Part shown: positions 23,402 through 32,674 of the stretch, piece by piece | Numbering within the stretch: position 1 is the stretch's first letter | Layout of the letters: the number at the start of each line of letters is the position of its first letter | Source of the DNA: Bacteroidales bacterium | GTDB lineage: Bacteria; Bacteroidota; Bacteroidia; Bacteroidales; UBA932 | DNA length: 56,495 bases | Assembly (NCBI GenBank): GCA_017476575.1 | Contig: JAFUZO010000041.1 | Location: forward strand, 1 to 56,495 | Direction of reading: 5' to 3' | Program-made: the position numbers and the translations under genes | The notes under the pieces: model-generated | Databases searched by the model: none | What the model was told of the DNA's origin: nothing | The model's input: the letters and a program-made list of their open reading frames with translations, nothing else

Positions 23402-24499
23402 ATGCCGACCCTCAAGAAAATCGTCGTCCAGGACTTCCGGAACATCGCCTTCCAGGAGATCGACTTCTCGCCGAACGTCAACTGCATCAGCGGCAACAAC
23501 GGCGAGGGCAAGACCAACCTGATGGATGCGGTCTACTACCTGTCCATGACCAAGAGCGCTTTCCCGGCCCCCGACCGCTTCAACTGGCGGTACGGGACCG
23601 GCGGGTTCACCATCGGCGGCACCTATCTGATGGAAAACGGCCTGGAGTCCCGCTTCTCCATCAAGGTGGGGGAGGGGGAGAAGAAACTCGTGCGGGACGA
23701 CAAGCCCTATGCCCGCATCGCGGAGCATATCGGCGTCCTGCCGGTCGTGATGGTCTCGCCCGGGGACATCTCCCTGGTGAGCGAATCCGGGGAGGAGCGC
23801 CGCCGTTTCGCCAACGCGGTCCTCTCCCAGATGGACCGGGAATACCTCGCCGCCACCCAGACCTACAACAAACTGCTCGCCCAGCGCAACAAGATGCTCA
23901 AGGACGGGGTGGTGGACTGGGACCTCGTGGATGTGTTCGACGCCCGCATGGCTGCGGCCGCCGTACCGGTCTTCGAAGGGCGGAAACGCCTCACAGAAGA
24001 ACTCCGCCCGATCGTCGGGGAATACTACCGGCTGATTTCCGGCGGCAGCGAGACGGTTTCCGTCGAATACCGCTCGGACCTGTTCCGGAATTCCCTGACC
24101 GGACTTTTCGCCGCCCGACGGGAGCGGGACCTGGCCCTCCGCTATACCTCCGCCGGCATCCAGCGGGACGACTTCCTCTTCACCATGGACGGCTACCCGA
24201 TCCGCCGCTGCGGTTCCCAGGGCCAGCAGAAATCCTTCCTGGTGTCGCTCAAGTTCGCCCAGTACGAAATCATGAAGGAGGGCTACGGCTATGCCCCGAT
24301 GCTGCTGCTGGACGACGTGTTCGACAAACTGGATATGAACCGCATCGCCAACTTGATTTCGATGGTCGCCGGAAATGATTTCGGCCAGATCTTCATCACG
24401 GATTCCAACAAGGTCCGTCTGAGCGGCATCGTGGACCGCATCACGGACGACCGGGCCTATTTCGACACCGTCGGCGGCGTCTTCACCAAAGTGGAATGA
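23402..24499 (+). CDS. recF: DNA replication/repair protein RecF
   Basis: Starting at ATG 23402 the product is 365 residues. It has the SMC-like ATPase features of RecF: Walker A GNNGEGKT at 31-38, the conserved PGDISLVSESGEERRRF, the signature region CGSQGQQKSFLVSLKFAQ, and Walker B MLLLDDVFDKLD. RecF loads RecA at gapped DNA with RecO and RecR. The upstream in-frame ATG at 23369 lies within the promoter region. The stop overlaps the next gene by four bases. Confidence 0.95.
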   Translation: MPTLKKIVVQDFRNIAFQEIDFSPNVNCISGNNGEGKTNLMDAVYYLSMTKSAFPAPDRFNWRYGTGGFTIGGTYLMENGLESRFSIKVGEGEKKLVRDDKPYARIAEHIGVLPVVMVSPGDISLVSESGEERRRFANAVLSQMDREYLAATQTYNKLLAQRNKMLKDGVVDWDLVDVFDARMAAAAVPVFEGRKRLTEELRPIVGEYYRLISGGSETVSVEYRSDLFRNSLTGLFAARRERDLALRYTSAGIQRDDFLFTMDGYPIRRCGSQGQQKSFLVSLKFAQYEIMKEGYGYAPMLLLDDVFDKLDMNRIANLISMVAGNDFGQIFITDSNKVRLSGIVDRITDDRAYFDTVGGVFTKVE

Positions 24500-24843
24500 T
24501 GGACGGGACGCCGAAGAATATCCGCCTGCGCCGCAAGCAGGCCGTCACGATGGAAGAGGTCGTGCAGCAATACATCAAGTCCATGAAACTGGCCGCCGGA
24601 CTGAACACCCAGCGCATCTTCGCTGCGTGGGATGCCTGTTCCGGCGCCGGCCCTTTCACCTTGAAGCGTTTTTTCCGGGGCGGGACCCTCTATATCACAG
24701 TGGATTCATCGATGGTCCGTAACCAGCTTTATTTCCAGAAGGAGGCCCTCATCGAGAAGATGAACGCCTTTCTCGCGGCAGACGGGCTCTTTACGGAGGA
24801 TAACCGGACGGTTGGATATATCAAGGAATTGATATTAAGATAG
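24496..24843 (+). CDS. DUF721/DciA-like protein
   Basis: The 115-residue protein fits the DUF721 (DciA-like) family: a small KH-like domain with the WDACSG segment near residue 45 and LYITVDSSMVRNQLYFQKEAL toward the C-terminus. DciA proteins help load the replicative helicase in many bacteria. Linkage to recF, with a four-base overlap, is common for this family. A double ATG at the start leaves a one-codon uncertainty. Confidence 0.8.
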   Translation: MMDGTPKNIRLRRKQAVTMEEVVQQYIKSMKLAAGLNTQRIFAAWDACSGAGPFTLKRFFRGGTLYITVDSSMVRNQLYFQKEALIEKMNAFLAADGLFTEDNRTVGYIKELILR

Positions 24844-24845
24844 AT

Positions 24846-26828
24846 ATGGAATACAGACAACTGACAGGAGAAGAAATTGCAGCCCTCTCGGCCGAAGGCT
24901 GTCGGAGCGGAGACTGGTCGCTCGTGCAGGTCGGAGAGGGGAAGGAACTTGTTCCGGGATCCATCCGGAACGTGACGTTTTCGGGCCGGGTCCGTTTCGG
25001 CCGTTTCGAAGGGACGTTTGCGCGCCCGGGCGGCCTGGCCACACCGGCCGGCCTCGTGGATACGGTGCTGCATAACGTCACGGTGGGGGATGACTGCCTC
25101 ATCGAGCGCAGCTATGTGGCCAACTATGAAATCGGGGAAGGAACCCTGATCTCGCATGTCGACAGCATGGTGACGGATGGAGAATGCCGTTTCGGCAACG
25201 GTGTCGAAGTGTCTGTCCTCAACGAGACAGGCGGTCGTGAAGTCCGGATCCATGACAAGCTCAGCGCCCAGATGGCGTACATCATGGCCATGTACCGGCA
25301 CCGCCCGGAACTCGTCGCCCGTCTGGACGCCTTGGCTGTCCGCTATGCCGAGAAGCACAAGGCGTCGGTCGGGACTGTCGGCCGCCATGTCACAATCTGC
25401 GACACCCGCCGCATCGACGGGGTCCGGATCGGCGACTCTGCCTCGGTGGTCGGGGCCGGACGCCTGCACAACGGCAGCATCAACAGCAATGCGTCCGACC
25501 CGGTCTTTGTCGGGCAGGGGGTGGTGGCGGATGACTTCATCCTCTGCAGCGGCAGCCGGGTGGAGGACGGGACGATGCTCTCCCGCTGTTTCGTGGGGCA
25601 GGCCTGCCGCCTGGGCCACGGTTATTCCGCCTCCGATTCGCTCTTCTTCTGCAACTGCCAGGGAGAGAACGGCGAGGCCTGTGCCATCTTTGCCGGACCG
25701 TTCACCGTGACACATCACAAGTCTACCCTCCTGATTGCCGGTATGTTCTCCTTCATGAACGCCGGCAGCGGTTCCAACCAGTCCAACCACATGTACAAGC
25801 TGGGGCCGATCCACCAAGGTACGCTCGAGCGCGGGGCCAAGACCGCCTCCGACTCCTATATCCTCTGGCCTTCCCGTATCGGCGCCTTCTCACTGGTGAT
25901 GGGGCGGCATGTCACTCATTCGGATACGACCTGGCTGCCGTTCTCCTACCTGATCGAGCAGCAGAACACGACCTATCTCGTCCCCGGGGTCAACCTGCGG
26001 AGCGTCGGTACGGTCAGGGATGCGCAGAAATGGCCCAAGCGTGATGCCCGCAAGGACCCGGACCGGCTCGACTGCATCAACTACAACCTCCTGAGCCCTT
26101 ATACCATCCAGAAGATGCTCAAAGGCATCAAGCTGCTGCAGAATCTCCAGTATTCCTCCGGCGAACTTTCCGATGTGTACTCCTACCACAGCACCAAGAT
26201 CCGGAACAGCTCGCTTCGCAACGGCATGAAATATTACCGGATCGCCATCACCAAGTTTCTGGGCAATTCCATCATCAAGCGCCTGGAGGACCTGCCCGCC
26301 GGCGCATCGGATGAGGAAATCCGTGCCATGCTGCGTCCCGGGACGCCGGTCGGATCCGGCTTCTGGTGCGACATCAGCGGTCTCATCGCCCCGAAGTCCG
26401 AGGTCGACGCCCTGCTGGACCGGATCGAGCGGGGCGAAGTCTCCCGGCTCCAGGAGATCAACGACGCCTTCCACGAGATGCACCGCAACTATTATACGTA
26501 TGAGTGGACTTGGGCGTATGACCGGTACCGCGATTTCTTCGGCATCTCCTTGGAGACGGTCACGGGCGGAGAGGTCATTGAAATCGTCCGTCAGTGGAAG
26601 GAGGCGGTGATCGGTCTGGACCGCATGCTCTACGAAGATGCCCGCAAGGAGTTCAACCTCGCCTCGATGACTGGTTTCGGTGCCGACGGCACGCGTGTCG
26701 AGAAGGAACTGGATTTCGAACAGGTGCGGGGCGATTTCGAGTCCAACGCCTTTGTCACCGCCGTCCTGGACCATATCCGGGTCAAAGAGGCGCTGGGTGA
26801 CGAGCTGATTGCCCGGCTTTCCCGATAG
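24846..26828 (+). CDS. DUF4954-type left-handed beta-helix protein
   Basis: The 660-residue protein matches the conserved Bacteroidetes family DUF4954. Its central part has repeated hexapeptide-like turns (for example VTVGDDCLIERSYVANYEIG and VVADDFILCSGSRVEDGTML), as in nucleotidyl- and acyltransferases with a left-handed beta-helix; the C-terminal third is helical. It has no signal peptide or membrane segment. The biochemical role is unestablished; a sugar-phosphate or nucleotidyl-transfer role is only a guess. It starts two bases after the DUF721 gene. Confidence 0.75.
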   Translation: MEYRQLTGEEIAALSAEGCRSGDWSLVQVGEGKELVPGSIRNVTFSGRVRFGRFEGTFARPGGLATPAGLVDTVLHNVTVGDDCLIERSYVANYEIGEGTLISHVDSMVTDGECRFGNGVEVSVLNETGGREVRIHDKLSAQMAYIMAMYRHRPELVARLDALAVRYAEKHKASVGTVGRHVTICDTRRIDGVRIGDSASVVGAGRLHNGSINSNASDPVFVGQGVVADDFILCSGSRVEDGTMLSRCFVGQACRLGHGYSASDSLFFCNCQGENGEACAIFAGPFTVTHHKSTLLIAGMFSFMNAGSGSNQSNHMYKLGPIHQGTLERGAKTASDSYILWPSRIGAFSLVMGRHVTHSDTTWLPFSYLIEQQNTTYLVPGVNLRSVGTVRDAQKWPKRDARKDPDRLDCINYNLLSPYTIQKMLKGIKLLQNLQYSSGELSDVYSYHSTKIRNSSLRNGMKYYRIAITKFLGNSIIKRLEDLPAGASDEEIRAMLRPGTPVGSGFWCDISGLIAPKSEVDALLDRIERGEVSRLQEINDAFHEMHRNYYTYEWTWAYDRYRDFFGISLETVTGGEVIEIVRQWKEAVIGLDRMLYEDARKEFNLASMTGFGADGTRVEKELDFEQVRGDFESNAFVTAVLDHIRVKEALGDELIARLSR

Positions 26829-26880
26829 TTTCCACGCAAGGAAATCAAGGATCCGGCATTTAAAGGGCAGATAGAAAACT

Positions 26881-27582
26881 ATGCATGCCATGAAGACCAT
26901 CATCCGATCATCTGCCTGTGCGGCGGCCGTGCTGCTGCTTGCAGGAGTGTCCTGTTCCAAGGACCATACGTATGATTCCCGTCTGCTGTATCCTAATGCC
27001 CTCGTGACTGTGAAGATGTTGCCGGACAGCAGACATCCGGTCCTCCAGCTGGACGACAGGACCGTACTCTATCCGGTGAATCTCGAGAAGTACGGCAACC
27101 GGGAAGTGAGGGCCCTCATCAACTTCAGGGAGGCCAAAGACTCCGAGATTCCGTTGGCTATGACGGCTGAACGGCAGGCGGTCTTTGTCCACTGGATCGA
27201 CAGCATCCTGACCAAGGGCACCGTGCCCGACCTCGGCGAGGAGAACCGGGAGACCTACGGCCGGGATCCCGTCGAGATCGTGAACAGCTGGGAAACGGTA
27301 GTGGAGGACGGCTACCTGACCCTCCGCTTCCGGACCTGGTGGGGGCAGGGTGTTACCCACTATGTCAACCTGGTCGTCGGCTCCGATCCGGAAGATCCAT
27401 ACAAAGTGGTTTTCTACCATGATGCGCGCGATGACTTCCGTGGCCGGATGGGGGACGGGCTGGTCGCCTTCCGCCTTTCGGATTTGCCGGATACCGGGGG
27501 GGAGGAAGTGGAACTGACTTTGGAATGGACTTCTTTTTCCGGTACGAAGACAACCCGGTTCAAGTATTGCACCCGACCGTAG
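26881..27582 (+). CDS. NigD-like lipoprotein
   Basis: The 233-residue protein starts with a lipoprotein signal, lipobox AGVSC with Cys25, and then shows the NigD-like layout: an N-terminal OB-like domain (LVTVKMLPDSRHPVLQLDD) and a C-terminal beta domain (GVTHYVNLVVGSDPED). NigD-like proteins are common surface or periplasmic lipoproteins of Bacteroidales with no settled function. It ends four bases before the sigma-factor gene, so all three genes from here to 29286 are probably co-transcribed. The ATG at 26890 is an alternative start. Confidence 0.8.
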   Translation: MHAMKTIIRSSACAAAVLLLAGVSCSKDHTYDSRLLYPNALVTVKMLPDSRHPVLQLDDRTVLYPVNLEKYGNREVRALINFREAKDSEIPLAMTAERQAVFVHWIDSILTKGTVPDLGEENRETYGRDPVEIVNSWETVVEDGYLTLRFRTWWGQGVTHYVNLVVGSDPEDPYKVVFYHDARDDFRGRMGDGLVAFRLSDLPDTGGEEVELTLEWTSFSGTKTTRFKYCTRP

Positions 27583-27586
27583 GACC

Positions 27587-28153
27587 ATGCGTCTGCTGGC
27601 CCCAGATGTCGAGAGGGAACTGATTGACCGTATCCGCCGGGGAGACGACTCGGCGATGCGGTCGTTGTATGAGCGGCTGTCTCCCTGGCTGGGCGGTATC
27701 TGTGCCCGTTATCTGTCTGGCGATGAATCGGTGCGGGATGTCCTGCAGGAAGTATTCGTGAAGATTTTCACCCGCTTCGACCGTTTCACATACCGGGGGG
27801 CGGGATCGCTCCAGGCGTGGGCCGGCCGGATTGCCGTCAATGAATCTTTGATGTTCCTCAAGGAGCGGCACCGGGAGAAGACGGTCAGCCTGGACCTGGA
27901 CCTCGGAGGGGCGGAGGAGGATGAAGGACCGGAGGTGGAGGATATCCCGGAAGATGTGGTCCTGGAGATGGTACGTCAGCTGCCGGACCGTTACCGGACA
28001 GTCTTCAATCTCTATGTTTTCGAGGACTTGAGCCACAAGGAGATCGCTTCGCTGCTGCATATCAAGGAGGATACCTCTGCGTCGGACCTCCACCGGGCCC
28101 GGAAACTCTTATGCCGTATGATCGACCGTTATAGAACCATAGGACCAATGTGA
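27587..28153 (+). CDS. ECF-type RNA polymerase sigma factor
   Basis: The 188-residue protein has sigma region 2 (about 15-85, with DVLQEVFVKIFTRFDRF and GSLQAWAGRIAVNESL) and sigma region 4 (about 130-185, RQLPDRYRTVFNLYVFEDLSHKEIASLLH). The HTH ends EDTSASDLHRARKLL. An acidic linker joins the regions. It directs RNA polymerase to a specialised set of promoters. The next gene overlaps its end by four bases and is the obvious candidate for its membrane regulator. Confidence 0.92.
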   Translation: MRLLAPDVERELIDRIRRGDDSAMRSLYERLSPWLGGICARYLSGDESVRDVLQEVFVKIFTRFDRFTYRGAGSLQAWAGRIAVNESLMFLKERHREKTVSLDLDLGGAEEDEGPEVEDIPEDVVLEMVRQLPDRYRTVFNLYVFEDLSHKEIASLLHIKEDTSASDLHRARKLLCRMIDRYRTIGPM

Positions 28154-29286
28154 TGGAAGAGAAATGGAAACAACACTTCAAGGATAAGCTTTCCGGTTAT
28201 CGTCTGGAAGAGGTCCCCCTGTCCTGGGACGATGTAGGGACAGCCGTGGCGCAGACTTCCCGCAGGAAGCGGGTTGTTGCAGGGTTGTGGAGCGTGGCCG
28301 GGATTGCTGCTGCGGTGGCGGCCGCCCTCTGGTACGTCGGCTCTCTCCGCCCTTCCCCGGCTCCGGCGGAACCTTCCTTGGCCGTCCGGGAAGAGACCGT
28401 TCCGGACGCGGTCCCTGTCGTTCCGCTGGAGGTCTGCCCTGTCCCGTCGGAGCGGGTTCCAGGCGCGGTCCATCTGAAAGCGGATCCCGTCCCCCTGCTG
28501 ACGGATTCCGTCCGGGAAGGCCCCTCATTATTGGAGGATCCGGTTGCTGATGCGGATTTCCCGGCGGCAGGGAAGCCCACCCTGGCCGACCCGGGATCTG
28601 CCGTTCCCTCCGACGAGGACGGCCGGGAGCTTTTCCCGGTCCTTCAGGAGGCCCCGGCCATCCGGAAACCTCGCCTGGCTCTTTTGGCTTACGGTTCCGT
28701 CCCGGGAAGCGCCTCGTCTACGCAATCTGCGGCAGGCCCTGTCCTGTCTGCAGCATCCATTTATGGCGACGGCGGCCGGATGAAACGGAGCGGAATGCTC
28801 CGGATGGATGAGAACGGACGCGTCGAAACCGAGGAGCACCATCAGCAGCCCGTCCGCTTCGGCCTTCTGTTCCGCTATGCGCTGACCGACCGTATCGGTG
28901 TCGGAACCGGCCTGACGTACAGCGTCTGCCGCTCCACTTTCTCGAGCACGTACGGGACATTCCGTTCAGAGACGCAGCAGACGTTGCATTTTGTCGGCAT
29001 GCCGCTCCGCGTAGATTGCCGTCTGCTCGGAACCGGTCCTTTCCGGCTTTATGCGTCGGCCGGGGGGCTGGCGGAGAAGATGGTGAAGGGGACGGTGTCG
29101 ATGAAGCCCTTACAGTTCAGCGTGAACGGTGCCGTTGGCCTGGATTATGCCCTTTCGCGACCGGTGCATCTCTTTTTCGAGCCGGGTTGCAGCTATTATT
29201 TCGACAACGGAAGTTCCGTCCAGACCCTCCACACGCAACGCCCGCTGTCCTTCCAGTTGGATGTCGGTCTCCGGTTCCAGCTGTGA
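28150..29286 (+). CDS. Membrane-anchored putative anti-sigma protein with C-terminal beta-barrel-like domain
   Basis: The 378-residue protein has three parts. Residues 1-41 are charged and probably cytoplasmic (KWKQHFKDKLSGYRLEEVPLSWDDV, as in Bacteroidetes sigma-linked membrane proteins). Residues 42-64 form one membrane helix. A Pro/Ala/Glu-rich stretch (about 65-225) is followed by a C-terminal domain of alternating beta strands (about 230-378) like small outer-membrane barrels, ending LDVGLRFQL. The gene overlaps the ECF sigma gene, so the N-terminus may sequester that sigma factor. Whether the C-terminal part really inserts in the outer membrane is inference. Confidence 0.65.
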   Translation: MMEEKWKQHFKDKLSGYRLEEVPLSWDDVGTAVAQTSRRKRVVAGLWSVAGIAAAVAAALWYVGSLRPSPAPAEPSLAVREETVPDAVPVVPLEVCPVPSERVPGAVHLKADPVPLLTDSVREGPSLLEDPVADADFPAAGKPTLADPGSAVPSDEDGRELFPVLQEAPAIRKPRLALLAYGSVPGSASSTQSAAGPVLSAASIYGDGGRMKRSGMLRMDENGRVETEEHHQQPVRFGLLFRYALTDRIGVGTGLTYSVCRSTFSSTYGTFRSETQQTLHFVGMPLRVDCRLLGTGPFRLYASAGGLAEKMVKGTVSMKPLQFSVNGAVGLDYALSRPVHLFFEPGCSYYFDNGSSVQTLHTQRPLSFQLDVGLRFQL

Positions 29287-29292
29287 GAGGCC

Positions 29293-30354
29293 TCAGAATT
29301 CGATGACTTCGCGGTAGTAGGGAAGGTTTTCCTTGACGAGGATATCGATGGGGAGTACGTGGCGGACATCCCGGTTCCTATAGAGGAGATAGCTGATCAA
29401 GCTCTTGAGGGCGCTGAACCCTTGGAGTTCCGGACGTTGGCAGAGAAGGACCGAGATACTGCCGTCCCCGAGGCAGCGGATGTTGCCCCGGGTAAGGTCG
29501 AAGGAGATGACAGGAATGTGGTCGATGCCCTGGCGGCGCAGGATGTCGGCGATGAGATGTCCCCGGGAGTTGAGGACGGCGACGGCCCGCACTTCGGGAT
29601 GGGATTTGAAGAAGGCCGCAGCTTCCTTTTCGCTCTCCGGTCCGGCGGGTAGGGTGATGGAGCCGGAAAGGGTCCGGTCTTGTAGGCCGTTGTCCTGCAG
29701 GAAGGCATCAAGCCCCTTTCCACGCGAAGCGCTGCTGCTGGCCTGGCCCGGTCCTTTCCGCTTGATTCCGAAGACGGCCAGTTTCCCTTTTTCCCTGAGA
29801 ATCGGCAGGACGAGGTGTCCCAGCAGTCGTCCGCAGGCTTCCTGGTCGGCGGCGAAGACGGCCACCGGGTTGGCGTCCGGGATATCGGCGTCGACGAAGA
29901 CGTAGGGGATATTCCGCCTGTCGAGTTCCCGGCAGAGCCGGAGGGTTTCCTGCTCGAAGGTCGGTCCGATGATGACTCCGTCCGGGGATTGCTCCGGCAC
30001 GGCGGCGAACACTTCCTGGCAGGAGGCGGCATCGAACTGGTCGTAGGGGCACCAGTCTGGTTCGATCCGGATGTCGGAATACTCTTCCAGGGCCTTCTGG
30101 ATGCCCCCTATGATCGAGCCCCAATATTCTCCCTCATCGGCCTGGGGTGTTGTGATGATAATGCGGTATCCGTGTTTGAGGGAGACGGCGGAGGTATGGA
30201 GGTTGAACTTGTACCCGACCCGTGCGAGAACTTCTTCCACAGCGGCCCGTTTGGCGGCGGATACATTGCCGCGCCCATGGAGGATCCGGTCGACCGTCCC
30301 CGCCGAGACCCCGGCAAGGGCGGCAATTTCCTTGATTTTAACCTGCTTTGCCAT
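29293..30354 (-). CDS. LacI-family transcriptional regulator of the hexuronide genes
   Basis: The 353-residue protein has an N-terminal LacI HTH (IKEIAALAGVSAGTVDRILHG, residues 7-27), a hinge, and a periplasmic-binding-protein-like effector domain. ATG 30354 was chosen because it gives MAKQVKIKEIA at the right place; the frame is open further upstream only by chance. It is divergent from the GH2 gene. Matching palindromes at the GH2 promoter (30418-30435) and the uxu promoter (32675-32688) are its likely operators, making it a repressor relieved by a glucuronide, glucuronate or a catabolite. The effector is not known. Confidence 0.88.
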   Translation of the reverse strand: MAKQVKIKEIAALAGVSAGTVDRILHGRGNVSAAKRAAVEEVLARVGYKFNLHTSAVSLKHGYRIIITTPQADEGEYWGSIIGGIQKALEEYSDIRIEPDWCPYDQFDAASCQEVFAAVPEQSPDGVIIGPTFEQETLRLCRELDRRNIPYVFVDADIPDANPVAVFAADQEACGRLLGHLVLPILREKGKLAVFGIKRKGPGQASSSASRGKGLDAFLQDNGLQDRTLSGSITLPAGPESEKEAAAFFKSHPEVRAVAVLNSRGHLIADILRRQGIDHIPVISFDLTRGNIRCLGDGSISVLLCQRPELQGFSALKSLISYLLYRNRDVRHVLPIDILVKENLPYYREVIEF

Positions 30355-30390
30355 AACGGAGGCAAAGTTCGTAAAAATTCTCTGTTTTCC

Positions 30391-30421
30391 TTTGCCCGGG
30401 GACGAAAAAAGCGTAACTTTG
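30391..30421 (+). promoter_or_regulatory. Promoter of the GH2 gene
   Basis: TTTG at 30391-30394, a 19-base spacer and TAACTTTG at 30414-30421 form a full Bacteroidetes promoter. The -7 box overlaps the left arm of the proposed LacI operator. Confidence 0.8.
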
Positions 30422-30435
30422 TGCACGAACACAAA
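30418..30435 (+). promoter_or_regulatory. Proposed LacI-type operator O1 (GH2)
   Basis: TTTGTGCACGAACACAAA is an imperfect palindrome centred on ACG. Its core TGTGCACGAACACA differs from the operator at 32675-32688 at only two positions. It covers the end of the -7 box and the expected transcription start, a position suited to repression. Confidence 0.65.
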
Positions 30436-30445
30436 ATTTTTGCCG

Positions 30446-32512
30446 ATGCACCGCTTCTTTACCCTCCTGTTCCTGACTTTGTCTTTTTTCACGTTGTCTG
30501 CCCGCCGGACACCGCTTTCCTTCTGGCAGTTTTCAAAGGACGGCCGGCAATGGGCCGAGGTGAGTGTCCCGCATTCTTGCAATGCAGCCGACGGCCGTTC
30601 CGAGTCCTATTACCGGGGCAGGACATACTACCGTCGCGACCTTCCGATCCCTGCCGGGACGGCGGCGGAGCCGCGCTTCCTGCTCTTCGAGGGGGCGGCC
30701 CAGGCTGCGGAGGTCTCGGTCAACGGGGCTGTCGTTATGGTGCACCGGGGTGGCTATACGCCTTTCGTGGTGCCGCTCAAGGGCGTGGTCCGGGAAGGGA
30801 TGAACCAGGTAGAGGTCGTCTGCGATAATGCGGTGGACGTGGAACTGATCCCGGTCAGTTCCGATTTCAACAAGAACAACGGGCTGCATAATCCGGTCTC
30901 CCTGCTGGAGTATGGTGATGTCTACTTTTCCCCGGAAACCTTCGGGCCCTACCGCCTGCACGTCATTCCCCTGTCCGTTTCAGAGGAACAGGCTTCCGCC
31001 CGGGTACGGGCCACCCTGTGCAACGAAGGTCCCGCCCGTAAGGTGAAGGTTTCGCTGATACTCCGGGATGCCCGGGGCAAGGCGGTATACCGGAAGTCCT
31101 CGAAAATCACGGTCCCGGCATCCGGTTCGACCGAAGTGGATATGCCGGTGGCGCTGGACCGGCCGCATCTTTGGAACGGGGTGGCGGATCCCTATCTGTA
31201 TACCGTTGAACTGAAAGCAGGTTCCGACCTGGCTTCGACGGAGGTCGGTTTCCGCTATTTCTCCGTCGACCGGGAGAAGGGCTTCTCCCTCAACGGCAAG
31301 CCTTATCCGCTGCGCGGGGTGTGCATGCACCAGGACCTGGACGGGAAGGCGACGGCCCTCTCCACGGAGGACTACGACCGCGACTATGCCATCGTGAAGG
31401 AGCTGGGCTGCAACTTCCTTCGCCTGGCACATTATCCGCACAATGACTACGCCTTCCGGATCTGCGACCGCATGGGCATCGTCGTCCAGACAGAGATTCC
31501 CTGGGTCAATGTCTGCGGAGAGCGGGCGACGGCGGCCTATTTCGACAATATCCACCAGCAGATGCGGGAGATGGTGACGAGTCTCTACAACCATCCCTCC
31601 ATCGTGTTCTGGGGGATGTGGAACGAACTGGACACCTGGGGTAACAAGGAATGGTTCCAAGGCCCCTTGGATGCGCGGCGGGTGGTGGACGAGACGGCTC
31701 GGCTCTACACCTATGCCAAGTCACTGGACCCTTCCCGGTACGTGGGTCTGACCGACGACTCCGTCTACAAACGCGACCATTATACCGGATTGCAGGCGGA
31801 CTATTATTCGGAGAACAAGTATTTCGGCTGGTATCAAACCTATGGCGATTTTTCCGGAATCACCCCGACGATGACCTGGATCCGGGACCACATGGGACCG
31901 GCCAATATCTCTGAATACGGGGTCGGCGTCAACCCTTTCTGCCACACCTGGAAGGAAGAGGATATCCGCCGCTACAAGGATGACGCCCGCCATGTGGAGG
32001 AATACGGCAACCTTCTGCATGAGTCCCATGCGCAGCAGATCGCCCTGATGCCCTGGCTGAATTTCACCTCGCTGTGGATCCTGTTCGACTTCCCGGTCGC
32101 CGACCGGCGCGAAGGCTACATGGACTCTTCGGACGGCATCACCTATGTCGAGAATGATGCGCGGAAGTATATGAACGACAAGGGACTCGTGACCCGGGAC
32201 CGGCGGACGAAGAAGGACACCTTCTACTTGTACAAGTCCTGGTGGAACCACGCTGAGGAGACCGTCTACATCGCCGGACGCCGCCTCTCCGCCCGTCCGT
32301 CCGGACAGACCTTCACCCTGACCGTATACTCCAACGCCCGCAGCCTGACCCTTTACCGGGACGGCAGCCCGGTCCGCACACTGGATGCGGCGGGCGAACC
32401 GACCGGCGTCATCTGGAAGTTCGAAGGAGTCACGATGGGGGAGGGCACGACGACCTTCCAGGTTGTCTCAGACACCGGCCTCTCGGATTCCGTCACCTTT
32501 TCCGCCCTGTGA
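30446..32512 (+). CDS. GH2 beta-glycosidase (glucuronidase/galactosidase type)
   Basis: From ATG 30446 the product is 688 residues with a signal peptide (about 1-20), so it is exported. The GH2 plan is visible: a sugar-binding jelly roll (to about 175), an immunoglobulin-like domain (180-275) and a TIM barrel. The acid/base is Glu394 in MWNELD and the nucleophile Glu490 in NISEYGVG. A NDKG motif at 577-580 matches the NxKG motif that reads the uronate carboxylate in glucuronidases, but Bacteroidetes beta-galactosidases can also have it. The shared operator with uxuB/uxuA favours a beta-glucuronidase. Expression should depend on the divergent LacI regulator. Confidence 0.88.
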   Translation: MHRFFTLLFLTLSFFTLSARRTPLSFWQFSKDGRQWAEVSVPHSCNAADGRSESYYRGRTYYRRDLPIPAGTAAEPRFLLFEGAAQAAEVSVNGAVVMVHRGGYTPFVVPLKGVVREGMNQVEVVCDNAVDVELIPVSSDFNKNNGLHNPVSLLEYGDVYFSPETFGPYRLHVIPLSVSEEQASARVRATLCNEGPARKVKVSLILRDARGKAVYRKSSKITVPASGSTEVDMPVALDRPHLWNGVADPYLYTVELKAGSDLASTEVGFRYFSVDREKGFSLNGKPYPLRGVCMHQDLDGKATALSTEDYDRDYAIVKELGCNFLRLAHYPHNDYAFRICDRMGIVVQTEIPWVNVCGERATAAYFDNIHQQMREMVTSLYNHPSIVFWGMWNELDTWGNKEWFQGPLDARRVVDETARLYTYAKSLDPSRYVGLTDDSVYKRDHYTGLQADYYSENKYFGWYQTYGDFSGITPTMTWIRDHMGPANISEYGVGVNPFCHTWKEEDIRRYKDDARHVEEYGNLLHESHAQQIALMPWLNFTSLWILFDFPVADRREGYMDSSDGITYVENDARKYMNDKGLVTRDRRTKKDTFYLYKSWWNHAEETVYIAGRRLSARPSGQTFTLTVYSNARSLTLYRDGSPVRTLDAAGEPTGVIWKFEGVTMGEGTTTFQVVSDTGLSDSVTFSAL

Positions 32513-32556
32513 TTCCTGGCATGCAACCGTTTGATTATAAGTGCTATCAATGAGGC

Positions 32557-32590
32557 AGGGGTGCACTTTTGTTGCACCCCTTGTATATTG
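32557..32590 (+). terminator. Terminator after the GH2 gene
   Basis: AGGGGTGCA and TGCACCCCT form a perfect nine-base stem with a seven-base loop, followed by TGTATATTG. The T-tract is poor, but the stem is strong and well placed 44 bases past the stop. Confidence 0.7.
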
Positions 32591-32636
32591 ATTCGGTCAC
32601 TGGTCGACGAGTTGGATGCCAGGCAGACCTTCACTC

Positions 32637-32667
32637 TTGCAAAATCGGCGGAAACTCCTTATTTTTG
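32637..32667 (+). promoter_or_regulatory. Promoter of the uxuB-uxuA operon
   Basis: TTG at 32637-32639, a 20-base spacer and TATTTTTG at 32660-32667 form a Bacteroidetes promoter immediately upstream of the second operator. Confidence 0.8.
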
Positions 32668-32674
32668 CAAAAAC

